Source of the DNA: Streptomyces sp. Mut1
GTDB lineage: Bacteria; Actinomycetota; Actinomycetes; Streptomycetales; Streptomycetaceae
Direction: 5' to 3'
Assembly: GCF_030719295.1 (NCBI RefSeq)
Contig: NZ_CP120997.1
Coordinates: 4,661,501 to 4,725,500 of the forward strand
Length of the DNA: 64,000 nt
Part shown: in pieces, positions 20,632-28,782 of the stretch
Numbering within the stretch: the first letter of the stretch is position 1
Layout: each line of letters begins with the position of its first letter
The notes under the pieces: generated by a model
The model's input: the letters and a program-made list of their open reading frames with translations, nothing else
Databases searched by the model: none
Told to the model about the DNA's origin: nothing
Translations under genes and position numbers: made by a program

Positions 20632-20666
20632 TTTGGTCAGATGGAGAACAACCACTCCTGACCAAA
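20632..20666. promoter_or_regulatory. Inverted repeat upstream of the LolA-like gene
   Basis: A perfect 9-bp inverted repeat, TTTGGTCAG (20632-20640) and CTGACCAAA (20658-20666), is separated by 17 bases and lies 75 bases before the start of the next gene. A TTGACG at 20611-20616 could be a -35 element, but no convincing -10 was seen at the right distance. It may be a regulator binding site or an RNA stem. Confidence 0.4.
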
Positions 20667-20740
20667 ACGGGTGAGAATGGCGGCACGGAGTGGACGAGTG
20701 CATCCCGACGGAAGCCGCCGACCACGGAGGTAGGGCACAC

Positions 20741-21988
20741 ATGGCACCGAACGACAGCGCGGAGACCAACGGCACGGCCGCTCGGGGGAGCGCCGGCCGC
20801 CGCAAGGCGGCGCGCTACATCGTCCCCGTAGCGGTGGCGGGGGTGGCGGCCGCGACGATCGGCCTGGTCCCGGCGCTCGCCAGCTCGGGCGACCCCGATC
20901 TGCCGAAGATCACCGCCCAGGAACTCATCGAGAAGATCGCCGCGTCGGACACGCAGCAGCTCTCCGGCACGGTGAAGATCAGCACGGACCTCGGCATCCC
21001 GTCCCTGGGCGGCCTGGCCGGCTCCCTGATCCCGGACACGGGCGGCAAGGACGGCTCCGGCGCCGACCCGCAGGCCAAGCTCACCGAGCTGGTCTCCGGC
21101 ACGCACACCCTGCGGGTCGCCGTGGACGGCCCCGACAAGCAGCGCCTCGCCATCCTGGACAAGGCGTCCGAGTACAGCCTGATCCACAACGGCGACGAGG
21201 TCTGGGCCTACGACAGCGCGTCCAACGAGGCGTACCACGCCGACGCCGAGGGCAAGCAGTCCGCCCACGACAAGTCCGCCCGGGGCAAGGACCAGGCACT
21301 CCCCGACGGCATGCCCACCACCCCGAAGGCCCTGGCCGAGCAGGCGCTGAAGGCCGCCGACGGCAACACGTCCGTCACGGTCGACGGCACCGCCCGGGTC
21401 GCCGGACGTGACGCGTACCGCCTGGTCCTCAAGCCGGAGCAGAGCGGCTCCACGATCGGCTCCATCACCGTCGCCGTGGACGCGGAGAACGGCGTCCCGC
21501 TCAAGTTCACGCTCCAGCCCAGCAGCGGCGGCAAGGCGGCGGTCGACGCCGGGTTCACCTCGGTCGACTTCGCGAAGCCCGCCGCCTCCTCGTTCACCTT
21601 CACCCCGCCCAAGGGCGCGAAGGTCACCGAGGCCGACGAGGCGGAGCGGGCCGGGGGCCACGAGAAGGAGGCCCACAAGGCGATCGAGGAGGCCAAGGGC
21701 GACCTGGGTGCCTTCGAGGGGCTCAACGTGATCGGCGAGGGCTGGAACAGCATCGCCGAGATCAAGACCCCCGGCGGCGCGGCCCTTCCCTCCGAGGCGT
21801 CGGACGAGCTGCCGGCCGAGGCCCAGCAGTTCATGGACGCGCTCGGCGACAAGGTCACCGGCAAGTTCGGCTCGGGCACGGTCTTCAAGACCCGCCTGGT
21901 CAACGCCCTGATGACGGACGACGGCCGGGTCTACGTGGGCGCGGTCACCAAGGACGCGCTGGTCGAGGCCGCGAACAACGCGGGCTGA
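20741..21988 (+). CDS. Secreted or anchored LolA/DUF2092-like protein
   Basis: This is a 415-residue exported protein. The ATG at 20741 is preceded by CGGAGGTAGG, so the longer frame is rejected. Residues ~22-52 form a basic-then-hydrophobic export signal (YIVPVAVAGVAAATIGLVPA, then ALASSGD). The mature part resembles the LolA/LppX/RseB beta-fold seen in actinobacterial DUF2092 proteins: GTVKISTDLGIP, DGTARVAGRDAYRLVLKP and FTPPKGAKV are typical strands. Gram-positive bacteria have no outer membrane, so a lipid-handling or envelope-sensing role is only a family-based guess. The following ABC transporter genes start 148 bases later on the same strand and might be functionally linked. Confidence 0.75.
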   Translation: MAPNDSAETNGTAARGSAGRRKAARYIVPVAVAGVAAATIGLVPALASSGDPDLPKITAQELIEKIAASDTQQLSGTVKISTDLGIPSLGGLAGSLIPDTGGKDGSGADPQAKLTELVSGTHTLRVAVDGPDKQRLAILDKASEYSLIHNGDEVWAYDSASNEAYHADAEGKQSAHDKSARGKDQALPDGMPTTPKALAEQALKAADGNTSVTVDGTARVAGRDAYRLVLKPEQSGSTIGSITVAVDAENGVPLKFTLQPSSGGKAAVDAGFTSVDFAKPAASSFTFTPPKGAKVTEADEAERAGGHEKEAHKAIEEAKGDLGAFEGLNVIGEGWNSIAEIKTPGGAALPSEASDELPAEAQQFMDALGDKVTGKFGSGTVFKTRLVNALMTDDGRVYVGAVTKDALVEAANNAG

Positions 21989-22136
21989 CACCACGCCGTA
22001 CCGCACCTCACCCGCCCCGCCGTGCGCGCCCTGCACGGCGGGGCGGGCGCGATGGGCGACCATCGCCCGTACGAGGCGGGCCCGTGCCCGGGACCGCGAC
22101 CGCCGCCGTCCGCACCGCGACCGAGGGGGAGCACAC

Positions 22137-23180
22137 ATGACAGGGCCCGGCGCAGAGCCCGAGACCGAGCCGCCCACCACGGAGCCACGGGTGCCCGAGC
22201 CGGCCGTGATCGAGGCGCCCGAGACCGAGCCACGGGTGACCGAGCCGGCCGTGATCGAGACGCGGGGGCTGACCAAGCGCTTCCGGGGCGGTCAGCTCGC
22301 CGTGGACGGGCTCGACCTCACCGTCCCCGCCGGCAGCGTCTTTGGCTTCCTCGGGCCCAACGGCTCGGGCAAGACCACCACCATCCGCATGCTCATGGGC
22401 CTGATCGCCCCGACCTCCGGCACCGCGAGCGTCCTCGGCCGCCCCATGCCGGACGCGTCGCGCACGGTGCTCCCGCAGGTCGGCGCGCTGATCGAGGGCC
22501 CCGCGCTGTACGGGTTCCTGAGCGGCCGGGACAACCTCGTGCGCTACGACCGGGCCGACCCCACCGCCGACCCGCGCACCCGCACCGCCCGCGTCGGCGA
22601 CGCCCTGGAACGGGTCGGGCTCGCCCCGGCGGCCGGCAAGAAGGCCCGCGCCTACTCGCTGGGCATGAAACAGCGACTGGGCCTGGCCGCCGCCCTGCTC
22701 AGACCCCGCAGGCTCCTCGTCCTGGACGAGCCGACCAACGGCCTGGACCCGCAGGGCATGCGCGAGATCCGCGCCCTGGTCCGCGAACTGGCGGCGGACG
22801 GCACGACCGTGTTCCTCTCCTCGCACCTCCTGGACGAGATCGAGCAGGTCTGCACGCACGCCGCGGTGATGGCCCGGGGCCGGCTCCTCACCCAGGGCCC
22901 CGTCACCGGCCTCGCCGCGGGCACCGGCGGCCGTCTCGCGGTCACCACCCCGGACCCGGCCGACGCCGCGCGCGTACTGAAGGAGCACGGGCTCACCGGC
23001 ATCACGCTGGACGGCGACCGGGTACGCGCCGAGGCCCCGCCGGCCACGGCCGAACTCGCCGACCTCACGGCGGCATTGGTACGGGAAGGCGTCCGGGTGC
23101 GCGCGTTCGGCGTCGAACGGGCGTCGCTGGAGGACGCGTTCGTGGCTCTGACGGGAGAGGGATTTGATGTCGCAGGCTGA
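22137..23180 (+). CDS. ABC transporter ATP-binding protein
   Basis: This is the nucleotide-binding subunit of an exporter-type ABC system, 347 residues. Walker A is GPNGSGKT at 73-80, the signature is YSLGMKQRLGLA, and Walker B is LLVLDEPTNGLDPQG. The last ~70 residues form the C-terminal extension seen in CcmA/DrrA-type ATPases. An unusual acidic/proline N-terminal arm of about 40 residues holds a duplicated EPRV-EPAVIE peptide. GGGGGAG precedes the ATG. The permease start lies inside the 3' end of this gene, so the two are coupled. Substrate is unknown. Confidence 0.92.
   Translation: MTGPGAEPETEPPTTEPRVPEPAVIEAPETEPRVTEPAVIETRGLTKRFRGGQLAVDGLDLTVPAGSVFGFLGPNGSGKTTTIRMLMGLIAPTSGTASVLGRPMPDASRTVLPQVGALIEGPALYGFLSGRDNLVRYDRADPTADPRTRTARVGDALERVGLAPAAGKKARAYSLGMKQRLGLAAALLRPRRLLVLDEPTNGLDPQGMREIRALVRELAADGTTVFLSSHLLDEIEQVCTHAAVMARGRLLTQGPVTGLAAGTGGRLAVTTPDPADAARVLKEHGLTGITLDGDRVRAEAPPATAELADLTAALVREGVRVRAFGVERASLEDAFVALTGEGFDVAG
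22182..22259 (+). repeat. 33-bp imperfect direct repeat inside the ABC ATPase gene
   Basis: Units at 22182-22214 and 22227-22259 differ at one base and are 45 bases apart. They encode the repeated EPRV(P/T)EPAVIE in the N-terminal arm, before the conserved ATPase domain starts at TRGLTKRF. The frame is kept because the offset is a multiple of three. Confidence 0.85.
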
Positions 23181-24042
23181 AACCGTGGGCGCGGGACGCA
23201 ACCCCCTGTGGACGTTCGGCATCCTCCGCTCCGAACTGACCACCACCCTGCGCCGCTGGCGCACGCTCGCCCTGCTCGGGGTGCTGGCCGCCGTCCCCGT
23301 ACTGATCGGGATCGCGGTCCGCATCGAGACGGCCGACGGCTCGTCGGCCGGTCCGGGCGGCGGGGAGGGCGGCCCGGCGTTCCTGTCCCAGGTGACCAAC
23401 AACGGCCTCTTCCTGGTCTTCGCCTCCCTCGCCGCGACCCTGCCCGTCTTCCTGCCCATGGCGGTCGGCGTCATTGCGGGCGACGCCGTGGCGGGCGAGG
23501 CCAACGCGGGCACGCTGCGCTATCTGCTGGTCGCCCCGGCCGGCCGGACTCGGCTGCTCCTCGCCAAGTACGCCGCAACGCTGGGCTTCTGCCTGGTCGC
23601 GACGCTCGTCGTGGCCGCGTCAGCGCTGGCGGTCGGCGCGCTGCTGTTCCCCCTGGGCGAGGTCACGACGATCTCCGGGACCACGATCGGCTTCGGCGAG
23701 GGGCTGCTGAGGGCGGGGCTCGTCGCGGTGTTCGTCGCCGCGTCCCTGACCGGTTTCGCGGCGCTCGGCCTCTTCGTCTCGACGCTCACCAACAGCGGGA
23801 TCGCGGCCATGGCGGCGACGGTCGGGGTGCTCATCACCGTACAGATCGTGGACACCATTCCCCAGCTGAGCGGGGTCCACCCCTACCTCTTCCCGCACTA
23901 CTGGCTGTCCTTCGCGGACCTGCTGCGCACACCCGTCTACTGGGACGAGGTACTGAAGAACCTGGAGCTCCAGGCGTTGTACGCGGCGGTGTTCGGCTCG
24001 GCGGCCTGGGCACGCTTCACGGCGAAGGACATCACCGCGTGA
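23167..24042 (+). CDS. ABC-2 type transporter permease
   Basis: This is the membrane partner of the ATPase gene that it overlaps by 14 bases. The 291 residues have six predicted helices, with the first near residues 30-50, a Gly-rich extracytoplasmic loop, and the NAGTLRYLLVAPAGRTRLLLAKY segment typical of ABC-2 permeases. The ATG at 23167 is chosen over the TTG three bases earlier because GGGAGAGGG sits at normal spacing. The pair is of the kind used for drug, lipid or peptide export; nothing in the sequence names the substrate. Confidence 0.88.
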   Translation: MSQAETVGAGRNPLWTFGILRSELTTTLRRWRTLALLGVLAAVPVLIGIAVRIETADGSSAGPGGGEGGPAFLSQVTNNGLFLVFASLAATLPVFLPMAVGVIAGDAVAGEANAGTLRYLLVAPAGRTRLLLAKYAATLGFCLVATLVVAASALAVGALLFPLGEVTTISGTTIGFGEGLLRAGLVAVFVAASLTGFAALGLFVSTLTNSGIAAMAATVGVLITVQIVDTIPQLSGVHPYLFPHYWLSFADLLRTPVYWDEVLKNLELQALYAAVFGSAAWARFTAKDITA

Positions 24043-24189
24043 TACGGGAACGGGCTGATACGAGAACGGCGGCCGTACCGTCGGCCGGCGAGCCGTCCCC
24101 CGATCGGCTCGTCGCGGCACGAACGGCACGAACGGTGCGAAAAGCGAGGGAACGAGCCGACACGGTACGTTCCGTTTCCGCCTGAGCAT

Positions 24190-24235
24190 TGTTCGACTTC
24201 GAGCGACGGACTGTCAACAAGGATTGGCTCGAACA
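24190..24235. promoter_or_regulatory. Spaced inverted repeat before a TetR gene
   Basis: TGTTCGA (24190-24196) and TCGAACA (24229-24235) form an inverted repeat with a 32-base spacer, ending 16 bases before the TetR start. Half-sites this far apart could bind two dimers or be chance. TATGCT at 24240-24245 could be a -10 element for a leaderless or short-leader transcript. Confidence 0.3.
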
Positions 24236-24251
24236 GACCTATGCTCACCGA

Positions 24252-24854
24252 ATGAACACATCGCCGAGTTCATCGCCCAGCTCAATGCGCCGGAGCGAGA
24301 GCTCACGCAGAGCGACCCTGGACGCCGCACTGGACCTGTGCACGGAGAGGGGCTACGGCCGGGTCACGATCGAGGCGATCGCGGCGCGGGCGGGTGTCAG
24401 CAAGAAGACGATCTACCGCTGGTGGCCGTCGAAGAGCGCGGTGCTGCTCGAAGCGTTCACGGAGATGCTGGTGACGGCGACCCCCTTCACCGACACCGGG
24501 GACATCGCCGAGGACCTGCGCACCCATATCTCGGGCGCGGTCGCCGTCCTCGCCGTACCCCCCTTCGGCCCGGCGTACGCGGGGATACTCTCCGAGGTCC
24601 ACCACGACGACGAGCTGGCCGAAACGGTACGCACCCAGCTGATCGAACCCCGCGTCCAGGAGGCGGTCGACCGCCTGCGTAGCGCCCAGACCCAGGGCCA
24701 GATCCCCCCGGACGCCGACCTGCACCTCGCGGTGGAGATGCTCTACGGCCCCGTGTACTACCGCCATCTGCTGCGCAAGCCGATGCAGGACGAGGCCGCG
24801 GTGGCGAAGCTGGTCGACCACGTACTGCGGTCGCTGGGGGCGGCGGCGGGCTGA
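24252..24854 (+). CDS. TetR/AcrR-family transcriptional regulator
   Basis: This 200-residue one-component repressor has an N-terminal TetR helix-turn-helix (RVTIEAIAARAGVSKKTIYRWW at about residues 37-58) and a C-terminal ligand domain resembling TetR_C 11/16 types (HISGAVAVLAVPPFG, MLYGPVYYRHLLRKP). The ATG at 24252 is preferred to the TTG 21 codons earlier, since the extra residues do not resemble the family. It lies 209 bases after the ABC permease gene on the same strand and may control it, an inference from position only. Confidence 0.88.
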   Translation: MNTSPSSSPSSMRRSESSRRATLDAALDLCTERGYGRVTIEAIAARAGVSKKTIYRWWPSKSAVLLEAFTEMLVTATPFTDTGDIAEDLRTHISGAVAVLAVPPFGPAYAGILSEVHHDDELAETVRTQLIEPRVQEAVDRLRSAQTQGQIPPDADLHLAVEMLYGPVYYRHLLRKPMQDEAAVAKLVDHVLRSLGAAAG

Positions 24855-24868
24855 CAGGGCGGGGCGGG

Positions 24869-25675
24869 TCAGCCGAAGACCCGCTCCAGGACGACCGCTA
24901 TCCCGTCGTCCTCGTTGGACAGGGTCACCTCGTCGGCCACCGCGCGCAGCGTGGGGTGGGCGTTGCCCATCGCGACGCCGTAGCCGCAGCTGCGGAACAT
25001 CGGCAGGTCGTTGGGCATGTCCCCGAAGGCGATCGACGCGCGCGGGTCCACCCCCATCTCCTCGGCGGCCAGCGCGATCCCGGCGCCCTTGTCGACCCCG
25101 TACGGCTGGAGCTCGACGGTCCCGGGCCCGGAGTGCGTCACGGTGGCGAGGTCCCCGACGACCGCCCGAGCCTCGGCGGCCAGCGCCTCGTCACTCAGCT
25201 CCGGGTGCCGGATGAGCACCTTGATGACCGGCTCCGCCCACAGCTCGTCCCGGTGCCGGGTGCGCTGGGCGGGCAGCGTGGCGTGCGGCATCCGGTACCC
25301 GGGCTCGATCAGGGTCCGCCCATGGGCCCCGTCCTGATCGACGGCCGCGAAGACCTGCCCCACCTGCGCCTCGATCTTCCCGAGCGCCGCGTCGGCCGCC
25401 TCCGCGTCGAGCGTGACCACCCGGACGGTACGCCCGGCCCCGGCGTCGTACACCTGAGTCCCCTGCCCGCAGACGGCGAGCCCCTGATACCCGAGCCCCG
25501 CCAGCAGCTCCCGCACCCCGGGCACCGGCCGCCCGGTGACCACCAGATGCCGGGCCCCGGCGTCCCGGACCAGACCGAGCGCGGCGCGGGTGCGGGGGCC
25601 GACGGTGTCGTCGCCGCGCAGCAGGGTGCCGTCCAGGTCGGTGGCGACGAGCGCATATGCGGGTGGGATGGGCAT
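24869..25675 (-). CDS. Cof-type HAD-superfamily phosphatase
   Basis: This 268-residue HAD hydrolase of the Cof/YbiV type acts on small phosphorylated compounds, often sugar phosphates. All four motifs are visible: DLDGTLL with Asp13 and Asp15, VTGRP, the Lys in GVDKGAGIA, and FGDMPNDLPMF. The C2-type cap lies between motifs II and III. The ATG is the only start near motif I; the upstream sequence shows no clear ribosome site. It is divergent from the SnoaL-like gene that begins 108 bases away. The substrate cannot be stated. Confidence 0.9.
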   Translation of the reverse strand: MPIPPAYALVATDLDGTLLRGDDTVGPRTRAALGLVRDAGARHLVVTGRPVPGVRELLAGLGYQGLAVCGQGTQVYDAGAGRTVRVVTLDAEAADAALGKIEAQVGQVFAAVDQDGAHGRTLIEPGYRMPHATLPAQRTRHRDELWAEPVIKVLIRHPELSDEALAAEARAVVGDLATVTHSGPGTVELQPYGVDKGAGIALAAEEMGVDPRASIAFGDMPNDLPMFRSCGYGVAMGNAHPTLRAVADEVTLSNEDDGIAVVLERVFG

Positions 25676-25783
25676 GGAATCCAGCGTAGGCGGTGGCTGC
25701 CGGAGCCCTGCCGGAGTTGTGGCGGGGCGGGGACGTCCGGTAAGGGAGGGGGCCCTGTCAGTGGCGCGGTGCAGGATACGGCC

Positions 25784-26161
25784 ATGGAACCTTCCGAGAC
25801 CGTCCAGCTGCTCTGGGACCGCATGCAGGACCGCGACTGGCCGGGCCTCGGCCGCCTCCTCGCGCAGGACGTGGTGGTGGAGTGGCCGGTCAGCGGCGAA
25901 CGCATCCTCGGCCGCGACAACTACGTGCGCGTCAACGCGGAGTACCCGGAGGGCTGGTCGATCAAGGTCCTGCGCATCGTGGCGTCGGGGGACGAGGTGG
26001 TCAGCGAGGTGGAGGTCCCGCACGACACGATGGGCGTCCACCGGGTGGCATCCTTCTGGACCGTTCACAACGGCCTGATCACCAACGGCCGCGAATACTG
26101 GACGGAGCTGGGCACGGACCCGTCGCCCGACTGGCGCGCCCCGTACGTCGAGCGCGTCTGA
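25784..26161 (+). CDS. SnoaL-like nuclear transport factor 2 fold protein
   Basis: This small protein of 125 residues has the NTF2/SnoaL cone fold pattern: an N-terminal helix (ETVQLLWDRMQDRDWPGLGRLL), then VVVEWPVSGERILGRDNYV and C-terminal strands ending in FWTVHNGLITNGREYW. The family includes polyketide cyclases, isomerases and many uncharacterised proteins, so no reaction is assigned. The ATG at 25784 gives full family length. GGATAC lies four bases before the ATG with no good ribosome site, so a leaderless mRNA is possible. Confidence 0.8.
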   Translation: MEPSETVQLLWDRMQDRDWPGLGRLLAQDVVVEWPVSGERILGRDNYVRVNAEYPEGWSIKVLRIVASGDEVVSEVEVPHDTMGVHRVASFWTVHNGLITNGREYWTELGTDPSPDWRAPYVERV

Positions 26162-26204
26162 GGCCCTGGACCTGAGCGGGGCCCCGCTACACCTCTCGCC
26201 GGTG

Positions 26205-26786
26205 TCAGGCAGTGCCGAAGAGGGCCTTCACCGCGGAGGGCCCGGCGAACTCCTTCGCGAGGGCGTCGAAGACCAACTCGTCACACGTCTCCCCGAGCCA
26301 GTACCCCGCCTCCCGCAGTCGGCCGGCGCTCCGGAACCCGGCCTTCTCGTACGCGCGGATCGCGGCAATGTTGGGCGCCAGCACCTTCAGCCAGACCGCG
26401 CGGAGATTGGCCACGTGAAAGCCGTAGTCGAGCGTCAGCCGGGTCGCTTCCGTCCCGAGCCCCCGGCCACGGGCATCCTTGCCGAGCATGATGACGAACT
26501 CGGCAGTACGGACGGCCTCGTCCGGCAACAACGTGCTCACCCCGACCGGCACGGGCGCGCTTTCAGCAAGGTCGTAGACCGTGAAGCGCAGGTTCGCCCC
26601 CCGGAGCTGATGGGCCATGCCCTCGGCACGGGCCTCCACCGACTCCGGCGCCTGACGCCCGTAGCCGACCATCAGGGTCGGCTCCTGCTCCCACCACCAG
26701 TACGTCTCGACCAGGTCGGCACGGTAGGGGCCGAGGCCGCAGGTGTCGGTAGTGACCCAGAGGGTCGGCTCGGGCTGTTCGGTCAC
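26205..26786 (-). CDS. GNAT-family N-acetyltransferase
   Basis: This 193-residue protein is a GCN5-related acetyltransferase of the RimJ/RimL type. The acetyl-CoA loop is GKDARGRGLGTEATRL, followed by NLRAVWLKVLAPNIAAIRAYEKAGFR, the usual motif B. The start is a GTG just five bases after the stop of the DUF397 gene, so the two are almost certainly co-transcribed. The acceptor substrate is not known. A longer frame upstream is the shadow of the DUF397 gene. Confidence 0.85.
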   Translation of the reverse strand: MTEQPEPTLWVTTDTCGLGPYRADLVETYWWWEQEPTLMVGYGRQAPESVEARAEGMAHQLRGANLRFTVYDLAESAPVPVGVSTLLPDEAVRTAEFVIMLGKDARGRGLGTEATRLTLDYGFHVANLRAVWLKVLAPNIAAIRAYEKAGFRSAGRLREAGYWLGETCDELVFDALAKEFAGPSAVKALFGTA

Positions 26787-26791
26787 GGAGA

Positions 26792-27001
26792 TCAGACGGT
26801 GTCGAACCCGCCGCGCCTGACGCCGTCCACGAAGGTGGCGAACGCGTCGGCGTGGAGGCCCAGGGTGGGGCCGGCGGGGTTCTTGGAGTCGCGGACGGGG
26901 ACCAGGCCGGTGGTGGCGGCGAGGTTGGTGGCGACCTGGACGCACTGGCCGCCGTTGTTGCTGTACGAGGAGGTGTACCAGCGGGGGGATTCGGTCGTCA
27001 C
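26792..27001 (-). CDS. DUF397 domain protein, partner of the XRE regulator
   Basis: This 69-residue protein matches the DUF397 pattern: WYTSSYSNNGGQCVQVA, then VPVRDSKNPAGPTL and ATFVDGVRRG. In Streptomyces such proteins are nearly always encoded next to an Scr1-type XRE regulator, as here, and some pairs behave like regulator and antagonist. The GTG start overlaps the stop of the XRE gene (GTGA), so translation is coupled. The GNAT gene follows after five bases. Confidence 0.92.
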   Translation of the reverse strand: MTTESPRWYTSSYSNNGGQCVQVATNLAATTGLVPVRDSKNPAGPTLGLHADAFATFVDGVRRGGFDTV

Positions 27002-27834
27002 GATGTGCCCTTTCGCAGTTGCCTGATCATGGCTACGGATGCTGATTGAGACAGCGACTCGGCCTGTAGCTGATGGTATGCCGTCAGCATGGGAAGCACC
27101 GACGTGCTTTCTCGGTCCAGGTGGCCTTGAGCCTGGGACTCGGCGTAACAGACGACGGACCGGTCCGGAAGAGTCAGGAGGGTAACGGGCAGGTCGAACG
27201 TGCGCCGTTCCCCTATCTCGTACGGGGCGATCTGAAGCAGGGTGTTGGGCATCTCGGCGACCTCGATCAGCCGTTCCAGCTGGGCGTCCATGACTTCCGG
27301 GCCGCCCACGGGGCGGCGGACGCAGCTTTCGTCCATGGTGACGAACAGCATGGGCGGCTTGGCGCGCACGAGGGCCGCCTGCCGTTCCGCCAGGACCGAG
27401 ACGCGTTCGTCCGCTTGCTCCTGCGCGATCGCCCCACGCCGCACCGCGCTTTCGGCCAGCACCCGTGCGTAGTCCGGGGTTTGCAGCAGGCCCGGGATGA
27501 TCCCGATCTCGTACAGGCGGAGTTCGACCGCCCGGCCCTCGTATCCGACGTACTGGGGGAAGCCCTCCAGAAGCGAGCCGTGCTTGATCTCCCGCCACTC
27601 GCGCTCGAACGTGTCAGCGGTCTCCTCAATGCCGAACGCCCTGTCAGCTTGGCGTGCGAAACGGAGGGTTGGATTTTTGCGCCCGGTTTCCACGGCCGAG
27701 ATGTGGGTGCTGGAGTAGCCCGTGTGTTCGGCGACGTCCTCCTGCTTCCATCCCCGGGCCTCACGCAGGCTGCGGAGGCGCGCGCCGAAGGCGGCCTGAG
27801 GGCTGCTGTCGGGCTCCAACTCCTTGCGGTTCAA
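26998..27834 (-). CDS. XRE-family regulator with DUF5753 domain (Scr1 type)
   Basis: This 278-residue DNA-binding protein has an N-terminal XRE helix-turn-helix at about 14-70 (LRSLREARGWKQEDVAEHTG, THISAVETGRK) and a C-terminal DUF5753 domain from ~95 (YEGRAVELRLYEIGIIPGLL). The start is a TTG, the first possible start after an in-frame stop; no better ATG exists before the HTH. The family regulates development and antibiotic production in Streptomyces. It starts the three-gene set XRE-DUF397-GNAT and is divergent from a set of tiny genes. Confidence 0.92.
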   Translation of the reverse strand: MNRKELEPDSSPQAAFGARLRSLREARGWKQEDVAEHTGYSSTHISAVETGRKNPTLRFARQADRAFGIEETADTFEREWREIKHGSLLEGFPQYVGYEGRAVELRLYEIGIIPGLLQTPDYARVLAESAVRRGAIAQEQADERVSVLAERQAALVRAKPPMLFVTMDESCVRRPVGGPEVMDAQLERLIEVAEMPNTLLQIAPYEIGERRTFDLPVTLLTLPDRSVVCYAESQAQGHLDRESTSVLPMLTAYHQLQAESLSQSASVAMIRQLRKGTS

Positions 27835-27939
27835 GGGGCGTCACCGACCTTTCGTTCGGAACTGACACGTTGAACGGTTATTGACTCTAGGCCACGCTGA
27901 GTCCGCTTGGTAGTGGAATGACTACGGAGAGGAGCGGTC

Positions 27940-28212
27940 GTGTCCGCAGAGAAGGCTCCACCGCCCGGTCAGGGCGCCCTGCAAACCCAACTCCCCGCCC
28001 CCGGCGCACTCGTCGCAGACGTCAGCCGGCGGGACCGTATCCGCGTCGGGGAGTTCCGAGGGGTCGCCGGCCCCTACTGGATGCTCCGGCCCGCGAAGGG
28101 CGGGGCCGAGTGGGAGGTGCTGCCCGAGTACACGCGGGCGGCGACGCCCGCCGAGCGGCTCGGGGCCAGGACCGCGCGGGAGAACGCCCGGAGCCGGGGT
28201 GAGGTGGCATGA
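27940..28212 (+). CDS. Small conserved-looking hypothetical protein
   Basis: This gene encodes 90 residues with no domain I can name. It is hydrophilic, with a proline-rich N-terminus, a middle segment RDRIRVGEFRGVAGPYWMLRP rich in aromatic residues, and a basic C-terminus. AGGAG precedes the GTG start at good spacing, and the stop overlaps the next ATG, so it looks like a real gene. It is divergent from the XRE gene; small unknown proteins in this position are common in Streptomyces. Confidence 0.65.
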   Translation: MSAEKAPPPGQGALQTQLPAPGALVADVSRRDRIRVGEFRGVAGPYWMLRPAKGGAEWEVLPEYTRAATPAERLGARTARENARSRGEVA

Positions 28213-28397
28213 GCGGCCAGGGCCAGGAAGACCCGCGGGCAACCGAATGCCGTACGTGTCAGGAGTTCGACCTCGAAGAGGCCGTCGCCCGGAGTGAACG
28301 GGACGGCAGCCGGGAAACGGACTGCCGGGTGCTGCGCCGGCGCCACATCGCCGCGGAGCACGCACAGCACGCGGAGTGCGGGGAGCCGCAGCCGTGA
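28209..28397 (+). CDS. Small cysteine-containing hypothetical protein
   Basis: The gene encodes 62 residues. CRTCQEF near residue 14 and two later cysteines (DCRVL and ECGE) suggest a small zinc-binding fold; a related pattern is common in tiny Streptomyces proteins, but I cannot name the family with confidence. The ATG overlaps the previous stop (ATGA), showing translational coupling, and the stop in turn overlaps a GTG that opens a further short frame. Confidence 0.55.
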   Translation: MSGQGQEDPRATECRTCQEFDLEEAVARSERDGSRETDCRVLRRRHIAAEHAQHAECGEPQP

Positions 28398-28537
28398 CGC
28401 CGTGGCGGTTGCGGATCGTACTCGCCGCAGGTGCGGCGGAGGTGCGGCTACGGGCCCGGTTCCCCCGGCTCACGTGGGCGCTCACGTGCCGACCCGCTCA
28501 GCGCCCCACCAGCCGTTCACGGCCCTGCTCCGGATGA
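28394..28537 (+). CDS. Possible third coupled micro-ORF
   Basis: A GTG overlapping the preceding stop (GTGA) opens a 47-residue frame, very basic and Arg-rich (WRLRIVLAAGAAEVRLRARF). The overlap geometry matches the two genes before it, but nothing else supports it, and Arg-rich peptides arise easily in wrong frames of GC-rich DNA. It may be a real micro-ORF, the start of a frameshifted gene, or chance. Confidence 0.25.
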   Translation: MTPWRLRIVLAAGAAEVRLRARFPRLTWALTCRPAQRPTSRSRPCSG

Positions 28538-28782
28538 AATGCGGCGACCGCTCCACCGCGTCGCGCCGGCCGCCCCCGCCTGCGGGCCCGGCACCCTCCG
28601 TCTCTGTCCGGAGCGCGGACGCAGGGCTTCAAGATTCCGCTCCGGGAGGTGCCAACGCGCGTGGGGCGAGGTCACGCACATCGTCCGGCAGGGAGTAACC
28701 CGACTTCACCGTCCGCCCTGTGCCCTCGCGCCCGGCCCGGCCGCGAGGTGTCACATCGACTCGACGCGTCCTTCCGTCGCCG
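28538..28782. other. Spacer without a convincing gene
   Basis: These 245 bases lie between the micro-ORF and the convergent TetR gene. All frames are short or have Arg/Pro/Ala-rich shadow composition. A frame from 28431 that runs through here contains a Cys/Trp-bearing segment (RCQRAWGEVTHIVRQGV), which could be the tail of a decayed gene, but no start or second match supports it. No strong hairpin was found. Confidence 0.4.
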
